DNA of 64,000 nt from Gloeopeniophorella convolvens (GCA_022496205.1 WTXD01000041.1:62001-126000), one strand, 5' to 3'; shown: positions 48,321 through 60,176, counted from the first letter of the stretch. A program made the numbers and translations. The notes: generated from the sequence alone by a model not told the origin.

Positions 48321-49446
48321 ATGTCTAGGGTGCGTACTCGTCCCCATCCCCACTTCCGCCTCACTTTTTTCGTACTCTCGTAATGCTGACGGCGCTTCTT
48401 GTCTCCTCCAGGCTCAGTTTTTGCGGGAATACAAGCTAGTGGTCGTCGGCGGTGGTGGTGCGTCGCACACGCCCTTATTGGCCATGCCACTGCCCCCCGC
48501 TTGCTCACGGCCCCGCCTCCGTCTCCGTCGCCAGGTGTCGGCAAGTCTGCGCTTACCATCCAGTTCATCCAAAGCCACTTCGTCGACGAGTACGATCCCA
48601 CCATCGAGGGTACGTACTCTCCCCCTTTTCGTAACTGTTATGTCCGGTCTGACGCGCGCGCCCTGTTCCCGACAGACTCGTACCGGAAGCAGTGCGTCAT
48701 CGACGATGAGGTGGCCCTGCTCGACGTCCTCGACACGGCCGGCCAGGAGGAGTACGGGTGCGTGCCTCTCTCGCCCTCCGACTGCCCCGCGTCTTATCTC
48801 ATCCTCGTGTCGCCCACTACAGCGCCATGCGGGAGCAGTACATGCGGACCGGCGAGGGCTTCCTCCTAGTCTACTCGATCACCTCGCGCAACTCGTTCGA
48901 GGAGATCAGCACGTTCCACCAGCAGATCCTCCGTGTGAAGGACAAGGACTCCTTCCCCGTCATCGTCGTCGCGAACAAGTGCGACCTCGAGTTTGAGCGC
49001 CAGGTCGGCATGAATGGTGCGTCGGCGCGCGTGCACCCGTATGCCCATATGCGGCAAGTGCGATCGCGAGGCTGATGCCATGGTCCTCCCTTGCCGCTTT
49101 TCCCCATCGCACTATTCTGCATGCACAGAGGGCCGCGACCTCGCCAAGCACTTTGGCTGCCGCTTCATCGAGACGTCGGCTAAGCAGCGCATCAACGTCG
49201 ACGAGGCGTTTTCGAACCTCGTTCGCGAGATCCGCAAGTATAACAAGGTGCGTGTTCTTTTTGTTCTCCTGCCTGTCACGGCGGAGTCATAGTTGCTGAC
49301 GTTAACGGAACCAATTTGGCGTTCAGGAGCTTCAGACCGGACGCCCCGTGCAGCCCAGCGGGCCTGGTGCGCCAGGTTCGTACAGCCACCCCGACGGGAT
49401 GGACCAGGGCTCGGCGGGCTGCTGTAGCGGCTGCGTCGTCGCGTGA
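48321..49446 (+). CDS. ras1: Ras GTPase, canonical
   Basis: The conserved Ras switch at the plasma membrane, upstream of MAPK and cAMP pathways in fungi. Exons: 48321-48329, 48412-48457, 48535-48609, 48676-48757, 48823-49016, 49129-49247 and 49327-49446. It starts [19 protein letters not shown] and has [19 protein letters not shown], effector YDPTIEDSYRKQC, switch [26 protein letters not shown] and ETSAK. All nucleotide-binding, effector and catalytic residues are standard (Gly12, Gly13, Thr35, Ala59, Gly60 and Gln61 equivalents). One small change is Gly for Ser65. The tail is short and ends [12 protein letters not shown]: two Cys for palmitoylation and the CaaX box CVVA. About 212 residues, a normal length for fungal Ras1. 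It is the last gene of the array and the most likely source of the four diverged copies upstream. Confidence 0.96.
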
Positions 49447-49911
49447 AAAGCTACTCCCCTCTCTCGGCCGCTGCCGTGTTTTCATGCTTACACCTGCTCC
49501 CTCCCCACATTTACCCTCTCAACCCGCTTCTCTCGTCCCTCGTTCTCCCTTTGTACTGTCTCTTGGATTCCCATGTCATTTTTTCTTCTCTATCGTACCT
49601 GTTCCTGCCTCTCGCGTGCCCTATGCTCGACATCATATATAACCATCCCTCTCAAGTTCTCTCGTAGATGGCGCGCTGCGCTGTGGCTCGGAACGAAATG
49701 TGATCGAGGAAGTTTCTGCCATCATGCTCCACAGCTGTCTATTCCAATGTCTGATGGTGATAGCTGATGTGCAATGTATAAACTGCGGACCCTTGTTTTT
49801 ACAATGGGGGTCATTGGTTCCCCCGGAGCAACACGGTCAAGGTCTGCATTGACTGGCCAACCTATCAGACAAAGCGAAAGCAAGGGACTGCGAACAGATG
49901 GGCCTAACATC
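49447..49911. other. Convergent 3' flanks of ras1 and CIA30-like gene
   Basis: 465 bp between facing stop codons. CATCATATATAACC near 49631 is the only AT-rich spot. No gene seen. Confidence 0.4.
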
Positions 49912-50967
49912 CTATATTGGCCCCCGCTCCCACTGCGCGCCGCCTCCTGCTTCCCCCATCGAGCTGTCGACTGCGCGCTCATCAGTATCGCGTATAGGGC
50001 GACGAGCCAGCGAACACGCACGCGGCGGCGTCGTCACGTCCTCCTCGTTGACCGCGCGGATCTCGTCAATGCCGAGCTCGTACGGGCCCTCGACGCCTGA
50101 GTTTCCCCCAAGCAGCGAGATGCCGACCGAGCGCAGGCGCTCGCGCGCCATCTTTACCGGCTGCGTGTTGATCGTGCCCGCCTTGGTCATCACGAACCCG
50201 TCGAACGGGATCTGCCAGCACCCCCAGTAACATCAGTTCGCCGCAGAGAAGCAAGGAGGCCAGAGCGGGGCGAGCGCACAAACACGTCCTCCCAGCCGCC
50301 GTCGGCGCGCGCAAAGTACAGCCGGTGTTGCCACAGGTCGTCGTTCGTGGGCCCGGCCGTCTGGACGTTGACAAAGTACGCGCTGCGCGTGCGCGGGTGG
50401 CCCGCGGCGCGCACGCGCAGCGCAAGGTACGCGTGGTTTGACACGTCCTCTGTGAGCTCGCCGAACAGCGTCGGGCGGAACTGTCCGCATACAGACATAC
50501 AGACATCAGAGACGGACAAGAGCGGGGACGCGCGTACACGCACCTTGTTGCGGAAGCCGGCGTACCCGCCGCGCACGCGCTCCTCGAAGCCAGGCCGCAC
50601 CGCGAGGCGCATCTCGCCAAAGAAGCGTGCTGCACCCGCTTTTCCTGGTGGCGCGCGGGCGGGGTCGCCGTCGAAGGCGAGGTGCGCGCTCGACGTGCCG
50701 CCGACGTCCGCGTCGCACCCGAGGGCATACTCCGCGATCGCCTCGGGCGTGTTAAGCGCGAAGAGCGGGAGCGGCGCGCGGGCAGGCGGCTCGGCACCTT
50801 GCATTTGCAGGACTGCGCGGGCGAAAGATGGTGGGATCGTATGTGTGTGGGCGCGGGTCAGTCGAGGACCTGCCAGGGCGGGATGTGGGCGGGGACGCAC
50901 CTCGCGCGGTGGCGTCGCGCGCGACTCTGCTCGAGCGATTGAGGTATGTAGATAGCCTAGATATCAT
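49912..50967 (-). CDS. CIA30 / NDUFAF1-like complex I assembly factor
   Basis: CIA30-family proteins help assemble mitochondrial NADH:ubiquinone oxidoreductase. The first exon (MISRLSTYLNRSSRVARDAT) reads as a mitochondrial presequence. An intron ending CGCGCAG joins it to VLQMQGAEPPARAPLPLFAL. The next part reads NTPEAIAEYALGCDADVGGT, then FFGEMRLAVRPGFEERVRGG, a galactose-binding-like beta-sandwich pattern (FRPTLFGELTEDVSNHAYLA, VRAAGHPRTRSAYFVNVQTA, LWQHRLYFARADGGWEDVFI) and the diagnostic end PFDGFVMTKAGTINTQPVKM, RLRSVGISLLGGNSGVEGPY, ELGIDEIRAVN. A tail of about 45 residues follows to the TAG at 49914-49912. Three or four short introns. A decayed second copy of its 5' part lies at 55640-56217. 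Confidence 0.9.
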
Positions 50968-51309
50968 TTTTGGCGGACTTCACCTCCGTCGTCGAAAGCG
51001 ACGGTGGTTGGTTGCGTATTCGCGCTGGAGGTGGTGAGACCTGAGTGTGACGACATCCGGAGCGGGAGCCGCGGTAGTAGCTGATTACATAGGCCCCGCC
51101 TGGACCCCTGCGAACACGGCTTAAAGCTTTCTCTAGTAAGTACGTCTTAGCAGTGTCGCGCGCAGGGCCAACCGGTAATACTCGCAGGTTGATTGCTCAG
51201 TAAATTAAGGGCGTACTTCAAATGCAGTACTAAGTGCGACCAGCGGCTTTCGTACATTATACATAGTATGTTAGGGTGATTGTGGAGTTGTTCGGGCCAT
51301 GATGCACAA
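50968..51309. other. Intergenic, CIA30-like upstream region
   Basis: 342 bp between two minus-strand genes. It should hold the CIA30-like promoter. AT-richer than its surroundings. Nothing else seen. Confidence 0.4.
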
Positions 51310-52377
51310 TTAATAAGTATGTAACGACATTAGTTCAAACGGATTCCCAGAGTTTCCGACCAACAGCTCCCGAACTGGGTACCTGCAAAGGATGTCCCTG
51401 CCGTACCAAAGGTCCAGCTGCCCAAACTGCTCTTCGATGTAATAATGATGCTGCCAAGCAGCGTAGCTTGCAGCTTGTTCTAGAGTGATCCTGTTTTGGA
51501 GGTATAAATCAATTAACCTCTTGATATCGTAGATCCGACAGATCTCTCCAGTGTCGCAACTGAAATCCTTGAGGTGCTTCTGGAAGCAGTCAATGCGATT
51601 ACCAGTCCACGGACAGGCAGGTTGTGGGCAATAGAGGAAGTCCGCGAAGTGTAACCACTCGTGTCGGTCACGTTCTTGACGGCGTTTGGGTCGCTTGTCG
51701 CAGAAGTGACAAAGTTTATCATCGTTCTCTGAGGCTGGGTTGTACGTCGGGATATCAGGCCTGCTACCACGCCGCCACATGCGGGGAGCCCCGGACCCGC
51801 CGGGAGAGCGAGCGTTCACCGCTTGTGGTCTGAGAATGATGTCCTGCATTGCCTCGAGTGATGCTCTGGGTGCTCTCATCTTCAGAAAAGTAAGGTTCAG
51901 AATCGCGAAAGAATGAAGGGCTGGGTAGTTACTTACGTTCTGGCCAGGCGCCATCACTGAAGGTGAATGGCCGCCCGGTTGGTGGTTCGTCGCGAAAACA
52001 TTGCTACAAGGTGATGGACGCCGCAGTGCATTGAACGTTGTACCATGCCCCGGTAGGTATCCTTGAGTCGGCGTCTGAGAAATGTTGGCATACAGCTCAT
52101 GCATGGACGGTGACTGCTGGAGCTGGGAATCGACGGAACCACGAGAAGATCGAGACGGTGGAGTTGACGCTTCGGTGTTGACTACGCCTTGGAACTGGCG
52201 TACGTTATGCGGATGCTAGGAGGCATGAGTGAGCCACGCTTACTCGGTGAGTAGGTATGGAGGACTTTACTTGGAATGAGCTCAAGTTATAGGGACTCTG
52301 GGCTTCGAGATTATCGACGGGGGCGGGGGAAATAGCAGACTCGTCGGTGATAGGGGGGTAGTGTCCACCGTTCCACA
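51310..52377 (-). CDS. C2H2-like zinc-binding protein of unknown function, copy 1 (intact)
   Basis: Function not known. The start MWNGGHYPPITDESAIS (ATG 52377) is spliced after NLSSFQ to HPHNVRQFQGVVNTEASTPP, and again after APGQN to MRAPRASLEAMQDI. The N-terminal 150 residues are Ser/Pro/Gln-rich. The central part has Cys/His pairs: LCHFCDKRPKRRQERDRHEW, then FLYCPQPACPWTGNRIDCFQ and KHLKDFSCDTGEICRIYDIK. This resembles paired, degenerate C2H2 fingers. A helical C-terminus follows (RLIDLYLQNRITLEQAASYA, WQHHYYIEEQFGQLDLWYG) and the stop is at 51310. A clear homolog lies at 57054-57991 and a small fragment at 54905-55130, so this belongs to a locally amplified family. It may be a transcription regulator, but that is only inference. 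Confidence 0.75.
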
Positions 52378-54890
52378 TTTTGGCGATGAGCGGGGGAGGT
52401 AGTATGGGGGAGACCCCCTGCGTGGACTGGGGAAGAAAGGGGGACGCGGGGGTTGCGCGAGGGAGGGCGAATCCAGCTGAGAATAAAACGCCCATTGCTG
52501 CGTGAGCGGATATACTGGCAACTCGGACTGGCACTAGCCATCGCACGGAATCCGGCGATGGCACTGGCACCCGGCACCAGGCAGCTCTGGCACGATTCAG
52601 CCGTACCCAAATCGCCCACTGTGCAAAGGTCGACGACCGAGTAGTTGGCGGCATGCATCCGACTTCTTCGCCTGGCGGTCGGACAACTCACCCATCGTGG
52701 GCCGTGATTGGCGTGCCAGATGGACCCTTAGGTCTTCTGAAAGGTTTTTGGCACTCTATATCTCTTGAAATTCACCAAAAAAAAACGCGATGTCTTCATG
52801 TTCGTGGGAAGCAGCGGTCAGAGAGCAAGCGAATGGGGCTTCTTGTACAGTCGGGATTACCTCTCTTGGGGCCATGATGGAGCGCGCACCCTAACTGCCT
52901 GATGCTATATACCCGGGCCTGTATTAGCTTCTGTCATTGGATGTCAGGTAGAAATGGATGCCTACATGCTGTGAAGCTTCTCGGCATTGTGTGGGCTGCA
53001 CGCCGTGCGTATCCGAGTATCATCGTTAGCATCGACCCCGGTACTGGTGCCAATGGCGATCTCATCCTGGACGTGCGATGGATGCCTGGGAAAGAAGCTC
53101 ACAGCAGACTGACATAATGGTGTATAGTGCCGGCCCCGTGCCCGTACCAAATGGTCTTTGTACCACGCGGACGGTGGGGGAACACTGGGTTGTTGGCGAG
53201 TGCCACTGAAAGCCTCCCGGAGCTGAGCGCTGATCAGCCATGGGAAGAGCGAACAGTGGTGTCTGGCGCCAGGGTCCCCATAGCTGTGTGCCTGTAACCG
53301 TCCACGGACCCAGGCTCTTACGCATGAGATCGAGCCTGCCAGCGGCAGTGCCCCGCAGCGAAAAAACTTCCCCCTGGCCAATCACGGTTTGGGATGTGGC
53401 ACCCTTGGCGCTACCAGAGCGATCCTGTCGTCCGCCCTACCGCCGCCGTCCGTCCTTGCTCTCCGACTTGCTGGACGCTCGATTCGATGCCATGGCCCCT
53501 TTCAGTAGCTCGCCCGACACACTTCTGGCAAGTACTGGCACTCCGCAGAAACGTTGATGGATCTGATCCACAATTATATCACCAAAACGAGGCGGTGAAA
53601 AGAATACTGTGACTACTTCCCTTCTTCTTGCGATATCCGGGAGGTAAATACTGATAGTGTCCATTCCTCTAACGGCCTCGCGAGCCGTCTCTAGCATATC
53701 TCACCTGCGGTGATGATCGTTGATCGACCATGAATTTTGCCACCTGCCCATCATCTTTTTCATGCAATGCTCACCGTTCATGCTGCCAGGGCCAGTGCTC
53801 AGTATCGTTTCAAGATACTAGCAGCATGCAGAGGTCATCGACTCAGCGCATGAAGTGTGTTTTAGAAACTCAGACGGAACCGAGACGTTCAAAAGCCGTC
53901 CCTGCCAAGTTTACGTCGAGTCGAACGGGTGCGTCGTGTAGAGTTCCGTACTACTTGATCCTTGCAGATGCACCGGCGTCACATAGTGACTCCTCTTCGC
54001 AATCCCCTAAACGACTGCCTCGGCAAAAAAAAAAAGCAAGATAAGAGGATACTAAACGTACGTTCGCGAGCTTTGCATTTCATGTACGTGACGCTGAGCC
54101 CAACACAACACCCCTTTTTTTGCGCAAGATCGTCGAGCACATGTCCAATCAAGGCGAAGTCGTCTGTGTGCGCCACGCCGAGCCTCGAGGAGTGCACGGC
54201 CACCAGTGTCGTTTGGAGCATCCCGTGTGGAGAGCTACTGGCGTGACTCGAGTCACTGCTGTCGGTTGAACTCAACGAATGCTCCGCGACGGGATTCAGA
54301 ATCACGTGACCGGTGACCCGCAGCAAGGGAATGCGATCGACACAGGTTGTATTTCCTCGCTCGAGTCTCAAGTACTCATTGAACCAATACGTATCATGTG
54401 TTCAAGTCGAAGATGCTTGGTCCTCGGATGAGGCATTCTAAGAACTACATCTCTTGTCTATCTCTGCAGTGGATGTCGCAGCGAAGCAACAGGATTTCCT
54501 GTTTCCGTAACACAGGTTCTTGACACAGGTACCGTGACGGGCATCTTCGAGATTGCCGGTTTATCAGACGGTCTTTTTGCCTTGTTGAAGATACGTGCTA
54601 TTGGGAGAGCTGATCGGGTATCCATCTCGGATATACTACGTGAGTGACATGCTATATGATTGTGGCTATGACTCTAGATCTACGATACACCAGTGCACGA
54701 GAACAGAAAGGGTGGCCAGATGGCTCTGTATCAGAAGGATGTAAGATGATTGCAGCGCTAGTGAGGCACAGAGTCAATAAGGGTGGCCTGTCAAACACCC
54801 GGATAAACGTCTGGTCGTCGCATCGAATATCCAGCGACAAAAACTCGCCGGATATAACGTGGGACGTTGGCACGTAGTACTCATATCGAC
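52378..54890. repeat. Duplicated non-genic stretch, copy A, with a possible LINE RNase H relic
   Basis: No intact gene. Sequence here recurs at 58.1-59.7 kb with substitutions and indels; for example CCAGATGGACCCTTAGG at 52718 and 58172, TTCTGTCATTGGATGTCA near 52930 and 58415, and CGTACGTTCGCGAGCTTTG near 54058 and 59583. Around 53010-53105 the plus strand encodes VRWMPGKEAHS, which resembles the VRW-PGH end of LINE RNase H domains, so part of this stretch may be old element sequence. A frame on the minus strand (53437-53697) has a weak match in the second copy but no recognisable domain. Confidence 0.55.
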
Positions 54891-54904
54891 GATATCACGA
54901 GCAG

Positions 54905-55130
54905 AATTGCTGATCTCTGGCTTTCTCTAGCATTATCTTGTTCTTGAGAAGTTGACCGATTAACCGGTCTATATCGTAGATGACACAGAACGCCTCTTGG
55001 GCCGGCGCATCAATACGGCCGTGCGCCTTGGGAATATGGATCCAATATACATCTTTTTGGTCCCTTGTTCAGACACAATCAGGTACCCGGTAACAGAGGT
55101 GGTCCGCGAGATGTGTGCGTTTTTTTTTTG
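54905..55130 (-). pseudogene. Fragment of a third copy of the C2H2-like gene
   Basis: The minus strand encodes VIYDIDRLIGQLLKNKIMLE, which aligns with RIYDIKRLIDLYLQNRITLE of copy 1. In another frame it encodes HLADHLCYRVP, which aligns with HFADHLCCPIL of copy 2. The two pieces are out of frame, and the flanks do not continue the homology clearly. This is a small relic between the two larger duplicates. Confidence 0.65.
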
Positions 55131-55639
55131 AAATCCATTAACGTGCACTTGTGGGTACAGAACCCTATGTAGCACGGTGATGTGTGCATTTATGTTGCAC
55201 GCATCCCTGACAGGAAGCCTCCTTATACAAAATAAGACAGCATAGGGTCGGACGCTGAGACCTGAGGACGCGTTGGACACCATGGCGCGGTGTTTCCCGT
55301 AGCGGACTCTATCGCGAGAACCTCTGGGCGCTCGTGTGGGCGCTCTTGCGGGCCGGGCCGAGGGAGGGATCGCCAGCAGCCTGTGGGTGAAGGTTGGAGG
55401 AGCCTTGCTGAGGTATCGCGGGCGGTGCCGACCAACCCTCGGCAACATGCATTGGCGTTTCCTGTACGTGGATGCCACTGGCCACCACATAAGGTGACAG
55501 TCCAAGCATCGATTGTCAGGAGGGTGCGGGAACTAGATTGGATAAGATGTTACATTCTGATTTGCCATTGGAAACAGCCCACTTCTCTGCTGACACACGT
55601 AGTAGTGCCGCGGAATTGCTTCCCTGACCGATCAGACTT
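55131..55639. other. No gene recognised
   Basis: A minus-strand open frame runs through (54969-55505) but has no domain. This part may derive from upstream exons of the third C2H2-like copy. Not enough similarity is visible to call it. Confidence 0.3.
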
Positions 55640-56217
55640 CAGGGACTCATTACTGGTCGTCGTCCGTTGGGCCGGCCGTCTGGACGTCACCAAAGTATGC
55701 ACTGCGCGAGGTACGCAGAGTTCTGTGAGCTCGCCTGGAGCGGTGTTGGGGGGAACTAGAACTATGCACACACACCTACGCACACTTACGCGCGCGCGCA
55801 CGGCGCACGGGCCTTGCTGCATAAGCTAGCGTACCCGCCACACACATGCTCTCGAAACCCGGACCGCGCCGCGAGGCGCACCTCACCGAAGAAGCGCGCA
55901 GCGCCCACCTTACCCGGCGGCGCGCGTGCGAGGTTGCCGTCGAGAACGCGAGGTGCCGCCAACGTCCGCATCGCACCCGAGGGCGTACTCCGCGGTCGCC
56001 TCGGGCGTGTTGAGCGCGAAAAGCGAGAGCGGCACGCACGAGGGAGGCTCGGCGCCTTGGATTCGCAGGACTGCGTGCGCAGCGGGGTGCCAGTGTGCCA
56101 GTGTGCCCGAAGCTACGGTCGCGTTGCTAGGCAGGAGATAAGAGGGATCCACCCCGCGTGGTGGCGTTGCGCACGACTGCTCGAGCGGTTGGGGTATGTA
56201 AATAATCCGGATATCAT
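55640..56217 (-). pseudogene. CIA30-like pseudogene (second copy, truncated)
   Basis: Matches the 5' two-thirds of the CIA30-like gene. A diverged start (MISGLFTYPNRSS) is followed by IQGAEPPSCVPLSLFALNTP, EATAEYALGCDADVG, then a small deletion, ARAPPGKVGAARFFGEVRLA and HVCGGYASLCSK. A short, shortened remnant of the middle (near 55640-55730) is also present. The conserved 3' half carrying the end of the CIA30 domain is missing, and the frames no longer join. Clearly the non-functional product of the segmental duplication. Confidence 0.85.
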
Positions 56218-57053
56218 TAATTAATTTATTCCCGGCGAACTTTGTCTCCGTGGTCAAAAGCGACGATGGTTGGTTATGTATTCGTGTTCAAAATGGGGGT
56301 GATGAAACATAGTCGTGAATGTGACAGCATTCGGGGGTACAGCGTACATTTTCCGGGGGGAGGGACCTAGATTTTCCCTGTTTGGTTGAGCGGCAGCGAT
56401 TTATGAGCCCCCAAGAATTGAAGAAATTATCAATCAGTAAGTACATCAGTATGCCACTGGCATCGAAGAACAAGAACGACTGTCTTCTGTGATCGGATAA
56501 GGTCAGCTACAGAGACTAAGGTGGCGCGGTCGCTACTAGCCTGCTGGTTGTCCTTGCTATCACTGGTCTCAGGTACTTGTACCCTCCACCCCCGCCCCCG
56601 GAGGAAGCGCTTAACATCGTAGATTGATCAGAATAGAATGTCTTTCTGTGAGTAAAGCAAAGAGAGACCCACACCCCGCCTGTGAGACCACCCTATCGGA
56701 TTACGGGAGCGATGCGGACTGTTGAAGGTTTATATTAGCACAAAGGTCGTATTAGCCTCTGCTACGAAAGTGCGAGCAGCTCGTGGTCTGTTTCAAGTGC
56801 ATGCTTGTACGCTACAGTAGCCATATCTATGTCACTACATAGTATAAGTAGATTTTGTGTCTGTAGCGAGTGACACAGTGAACGGACCCATCAAGTTAGT
56901 ATCCCGTGGTTGGGAAGTGACCAGTATGGCAGTGCCACAGGCGTCTGCTGATAATAAGAATGGGAGAAATTCGACCGTCTCCTAGAAGAATTCAAGCCAA
57001 TGCCACTGCCACGTCACATACAAATAATGCTGTTGAGCAGCACATACCCTCGC
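56218..57053. other. Gap between duplicated pseudogenes
   Basis: 836 bp without coding features. It corresponds in position to the CIA30/C2H2 gap in the first copy but is longer. The first part after the CIA30 relic still resembles the first copy (TTTGTCTCCGTGGTCAAAAGCGACG-like text near 56240). No gene. Confidence 0.45.
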
Positions 57054-57991
57054 TTATTCTAGCGTGATAGCCTTTTTGGAGTATTGACGGAGCATTCGCT
57101 CTATGCTATAGATTGCGCAACACGGCACGTCTTGGTATTGCTGGCTGTGACTGGTGGTGAGGTGGGTTGAGAATGTGTCCTTTCGATACCCCGTCCAGGT
57201 GCAGTCAAGTATTGGGCAGCAGAGGTGATCCGCGAAATGCGAGTGCTGAAGCCGCAGCCGATCTTGTGGACGCCGAAATTCCTTGGTGCAGAACGGGAAA
57301 ACCAGGGGATCGTTCTCCGAGGCATTGTTGTACACCGGGGTGGCTCGATACTGGCTGTGACCGAGCCCGCCTATGAGGGTGTCGCCAGCCGCCTCCAGCT
57401 GCAAAGACATCGCGAATGTTGCTGAAGGATTTGTAGCCACGCGCGTCGGTGGCCCTAAGTCATAGCCACTGGGACGGGATGATGGTGCTGCCATCTTGGA
57501 GGAAGCAACGTTCACCACTGCGTATTGAAGATGAGTTAGATAGTGACTCACGTTTTGTGCCGGAGCTATCACTGAAGAGGGCTGGCCGTCCGGCTGGTAG
57601 ATGGTCACCGAGGGATGACTGGCCAAAGACGATGAACGCCACGATGCGTTGAACGATGTGTCAAAGAACTGATGCCCCGGTAGGTACCCTTGAGCCGGCG
57701 TCCGCAATATGTTGGAGCACAACGGCAACTGCTGGAGTTGGGTGTCGATGGAATCATGAGGATATCGATATCGTTGATTATGCCTTGGAACTGGTGTAGG
57801 TCATGTGGATAATAGGAGGTATGAATGAGCCACGAACACTCGGTGAGTAGGTATGGATGACACCTTTACCTGGGATGAGCTCGATTTGTGGGGACTCCGG
57901 GCTTCAGATCATCAACGGCGAACACGACTGCATGAGTAGCAGGGGAAATAGTAGGCGCGTTGGTAGGGAGGTAGTGTTCACGGGTCCACAT
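57054..57991 (-). pseudogene. C2H2-like gene, copy 2, with premature stop
   Basis: Homolog of the gene at 51310-52377. Start MWTREHYLPTNAPTISPAT (ATG 57991), then NILRTPAQGYLPGHQFF, NVSHYLTHLQYAVVNVASSK near the second intron, NNASENDPLVFPFCTKEFRR and DHLCCPILDCTWTGYRKDTF, ending YSIERMLRQYSKKAITLE. The first Cys of the first finger is replaced (PFC for FC context with FPF). The frame stops where copy 1 has ITLEQAASYA: the codon after Glu is TAA in place of a Gln codon, and the sequence beyond still resembles copy 1 (ARVCAAQQHY). So a nonsense change has removed the C-terminal helices. It could still make a shorter protein, but decay is more likely. Confidence 0.7.
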
Positions 57992-60176
57992 TTTGACGGC
58001 GGGGAGGGGGAGACCCTCCTACCTGGCAACCCGGACTGGCCGCGGCCACTGTACGGGTGCTAGCGTAACGCCTGACTTGGCCTCGTCGCGTTTGAGAAAC
58101 AGGCTGGAAACCGGCATCGGGCAGCTCTGGCAAAGGTAGCCGCACTCAATCCATCCCTCGTCCGCCGTGATCAGCATGCCAGATGGACCCTTAGGCCTTC
58201 TGGAAGGTTTTTAGCGCCCCAGGTCTCATAGAACTTACCAGAAAGCGCGGTGTATGTTCGTGGGAAGCGGTGGTCAGCGGAAGAGTGAACGGGTTTGGTT
58301 TGGTTTCACAGCCAGGATTACCTCCGAGCCGCCCGCTATACTTCGGCCCTGCGGCCACGGATCGCGCCTCCTGAGCTGCCTGACGCTTAAATATTACCCG
58401 GGCGTATATAAGCTTCTGTCATTGGATGTCAAGCAGGGTCGGATGCCTTCATGTCGCGAAGATTGTCGATATTGGGTGAGCTGTGCACTGTGCGTGTCCG
58501 AGTATCATCGCCAATATCGAATTTGCTGATGTCAGTGGCATTTTCTCATCCTGAACGTGTGATAGGTATCAAGGGAAGAAGCTCTCAACGCATCGACATA
58601 CTAGTGTGGGGGCCTCATGTCTGTGCCATTGGTCTTTGATCCACGCGGACGAAGAAGGGCCGTTGCGGAATGATGCATTGATGATTTGTGCCAAAGCCTC
58701 GGGCGTCAGCCACTCGTGTGGGTTCGAGACCGACCGTCTTCTGTGATCAGATCAAGTCAGCTACGGCCCGACTAGCCCTTCAGCGTTTCAGCGGGGACGC
58801 GACAGACCAGATCCTGGATCTGTGTGACTCGCGACTGACTTGGCTACTGCCTTTCCCGCCGACGTGCAGAAGCTCCCACGCGTCGTATCGAGCCTGCCAA
58901 TCACTTGCACTTGCGAAAAAAAACCGTCCGACCAATCGCGGGTTGGAACGTGCCGGGGGGGGGGGGGCGCCAAAGTAATCCCGCCGCCCTTACGCCGCCG
59001 TTCGCATTTTTTTGTTCCCCGACTAGCTCGACGCTTGACTCGACATTGTGGCCCCTTCCAGTAGCTCACCTAACAGACTGCAGGCAAGTACCAGTACCTC
59101 GCAACAACGAGGAATCTGCTCTGCGACTGTCATTGAAAACCCAAAAAGAAAAAGAGGACGCTGGGATGACTTTCCTTCTTCGCGCGATATCCGTGAAGCC
59201 ATTTTCAATAGCTATCCGACCGGCGGCGTGCACCCCTCTAGTGACTTCGCGAGTCATCTTCAGCACATTTCCCCCGCGGCGATAGTCGCGGAGACGCCAC
59301 CTGGCATCAGTTTAGTCGGAACATCCACCGAATATACCGTCAGGGGCAGTTCTCTCTATCGTCTCAACATACACTTATGTATCCCAGGCCCTTGACTCAG
59401 TATAGGAGGCCTGCCTCTAAGAAACTCACACAAAACCGAGACGCCTGAAGGCTTTCCCTGCCTTTATACCGAGTCGAACGGGTGCGTCCTATAATGGCAC
59501 GTTCTCAGCACAAATTAATTGTATCTCACGCGCAGCGACATCACCTAGAGACACCTATGCAAGGTTGGAGTAGTATATTGAACGTACGTTCGCGAGCTTT
59601 GTACTTCGCGTACGTCATGACACTGACCTTGACGTAGCACCTCACTGCGCAAGGCCATCGAGTGATGTGTTCAATTGGACTTGAGATTGGGTTACCGGGG
59701 CCTCCTGCGTGAGGAGGTGCTGCGAGCCGAGTCGCCGCTGTCGGTCGAGGGTTCAACGTTCATGTTGGACGTTGAAACGGAACTCGAGGCGAAGTTCCGC
59801 GACTCCATAGATCACGTGACAATGATCAATGACTAGTAGTGACCGGCGGCGCGCGATTAACGACAATACCTCTCCGATGCAGCACACCACAATGTCGACC
59901 GCCACATCGTCAATCCCGCCCCTGTACAATGCGATTGTCTCAGAAAGTATGCGCCTGCTGCTCGCCTACCTACCCAAGCCCTGCAGCGTGACGACCCTCA
60001 CTACTTGCGTCCTCCCGCCCCCCACGGGTAACGTCTCGCAGGTCGACCGCCTCAGGACGTTCCTCCCCACGCTCTACACCACCTACTGAGACCTTCTGCC
60101 GCTCTGGCCGCGCGGCGACGCCGCTGGCTTGACGCTCCTCGCGCCGCTCGTCCCCGCGGATGCTCACGCCCCCCCC
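57992..60176. repeat. Duplicated non-genic stretch, copy B
   Basis: Counterpart of 52.4-54.3 kb, recognisable to about 59.76 kb. It contains a poly-G tract (58957-58967) and CGTACGTTCGCGAGC near 59583. From 59.8 to 60.18 kb there is unrelated sequence with a short plus-strand frame (59829-60089) that I cannot assign. No gene supported. Confidence 0.5.

Noticed and set aside
52902..53117. Intact gene suggested by a 71-codon frame with VRWMPGKEAH
   Set aside because: Only a short resemblance to a LINE RNase H end; no other catalytic motif, so at most a relic.
59829..60089. Plus-strand 86-codon frame before the LINE
   Set aside because: Short, no recognisable motif and no supporting context.
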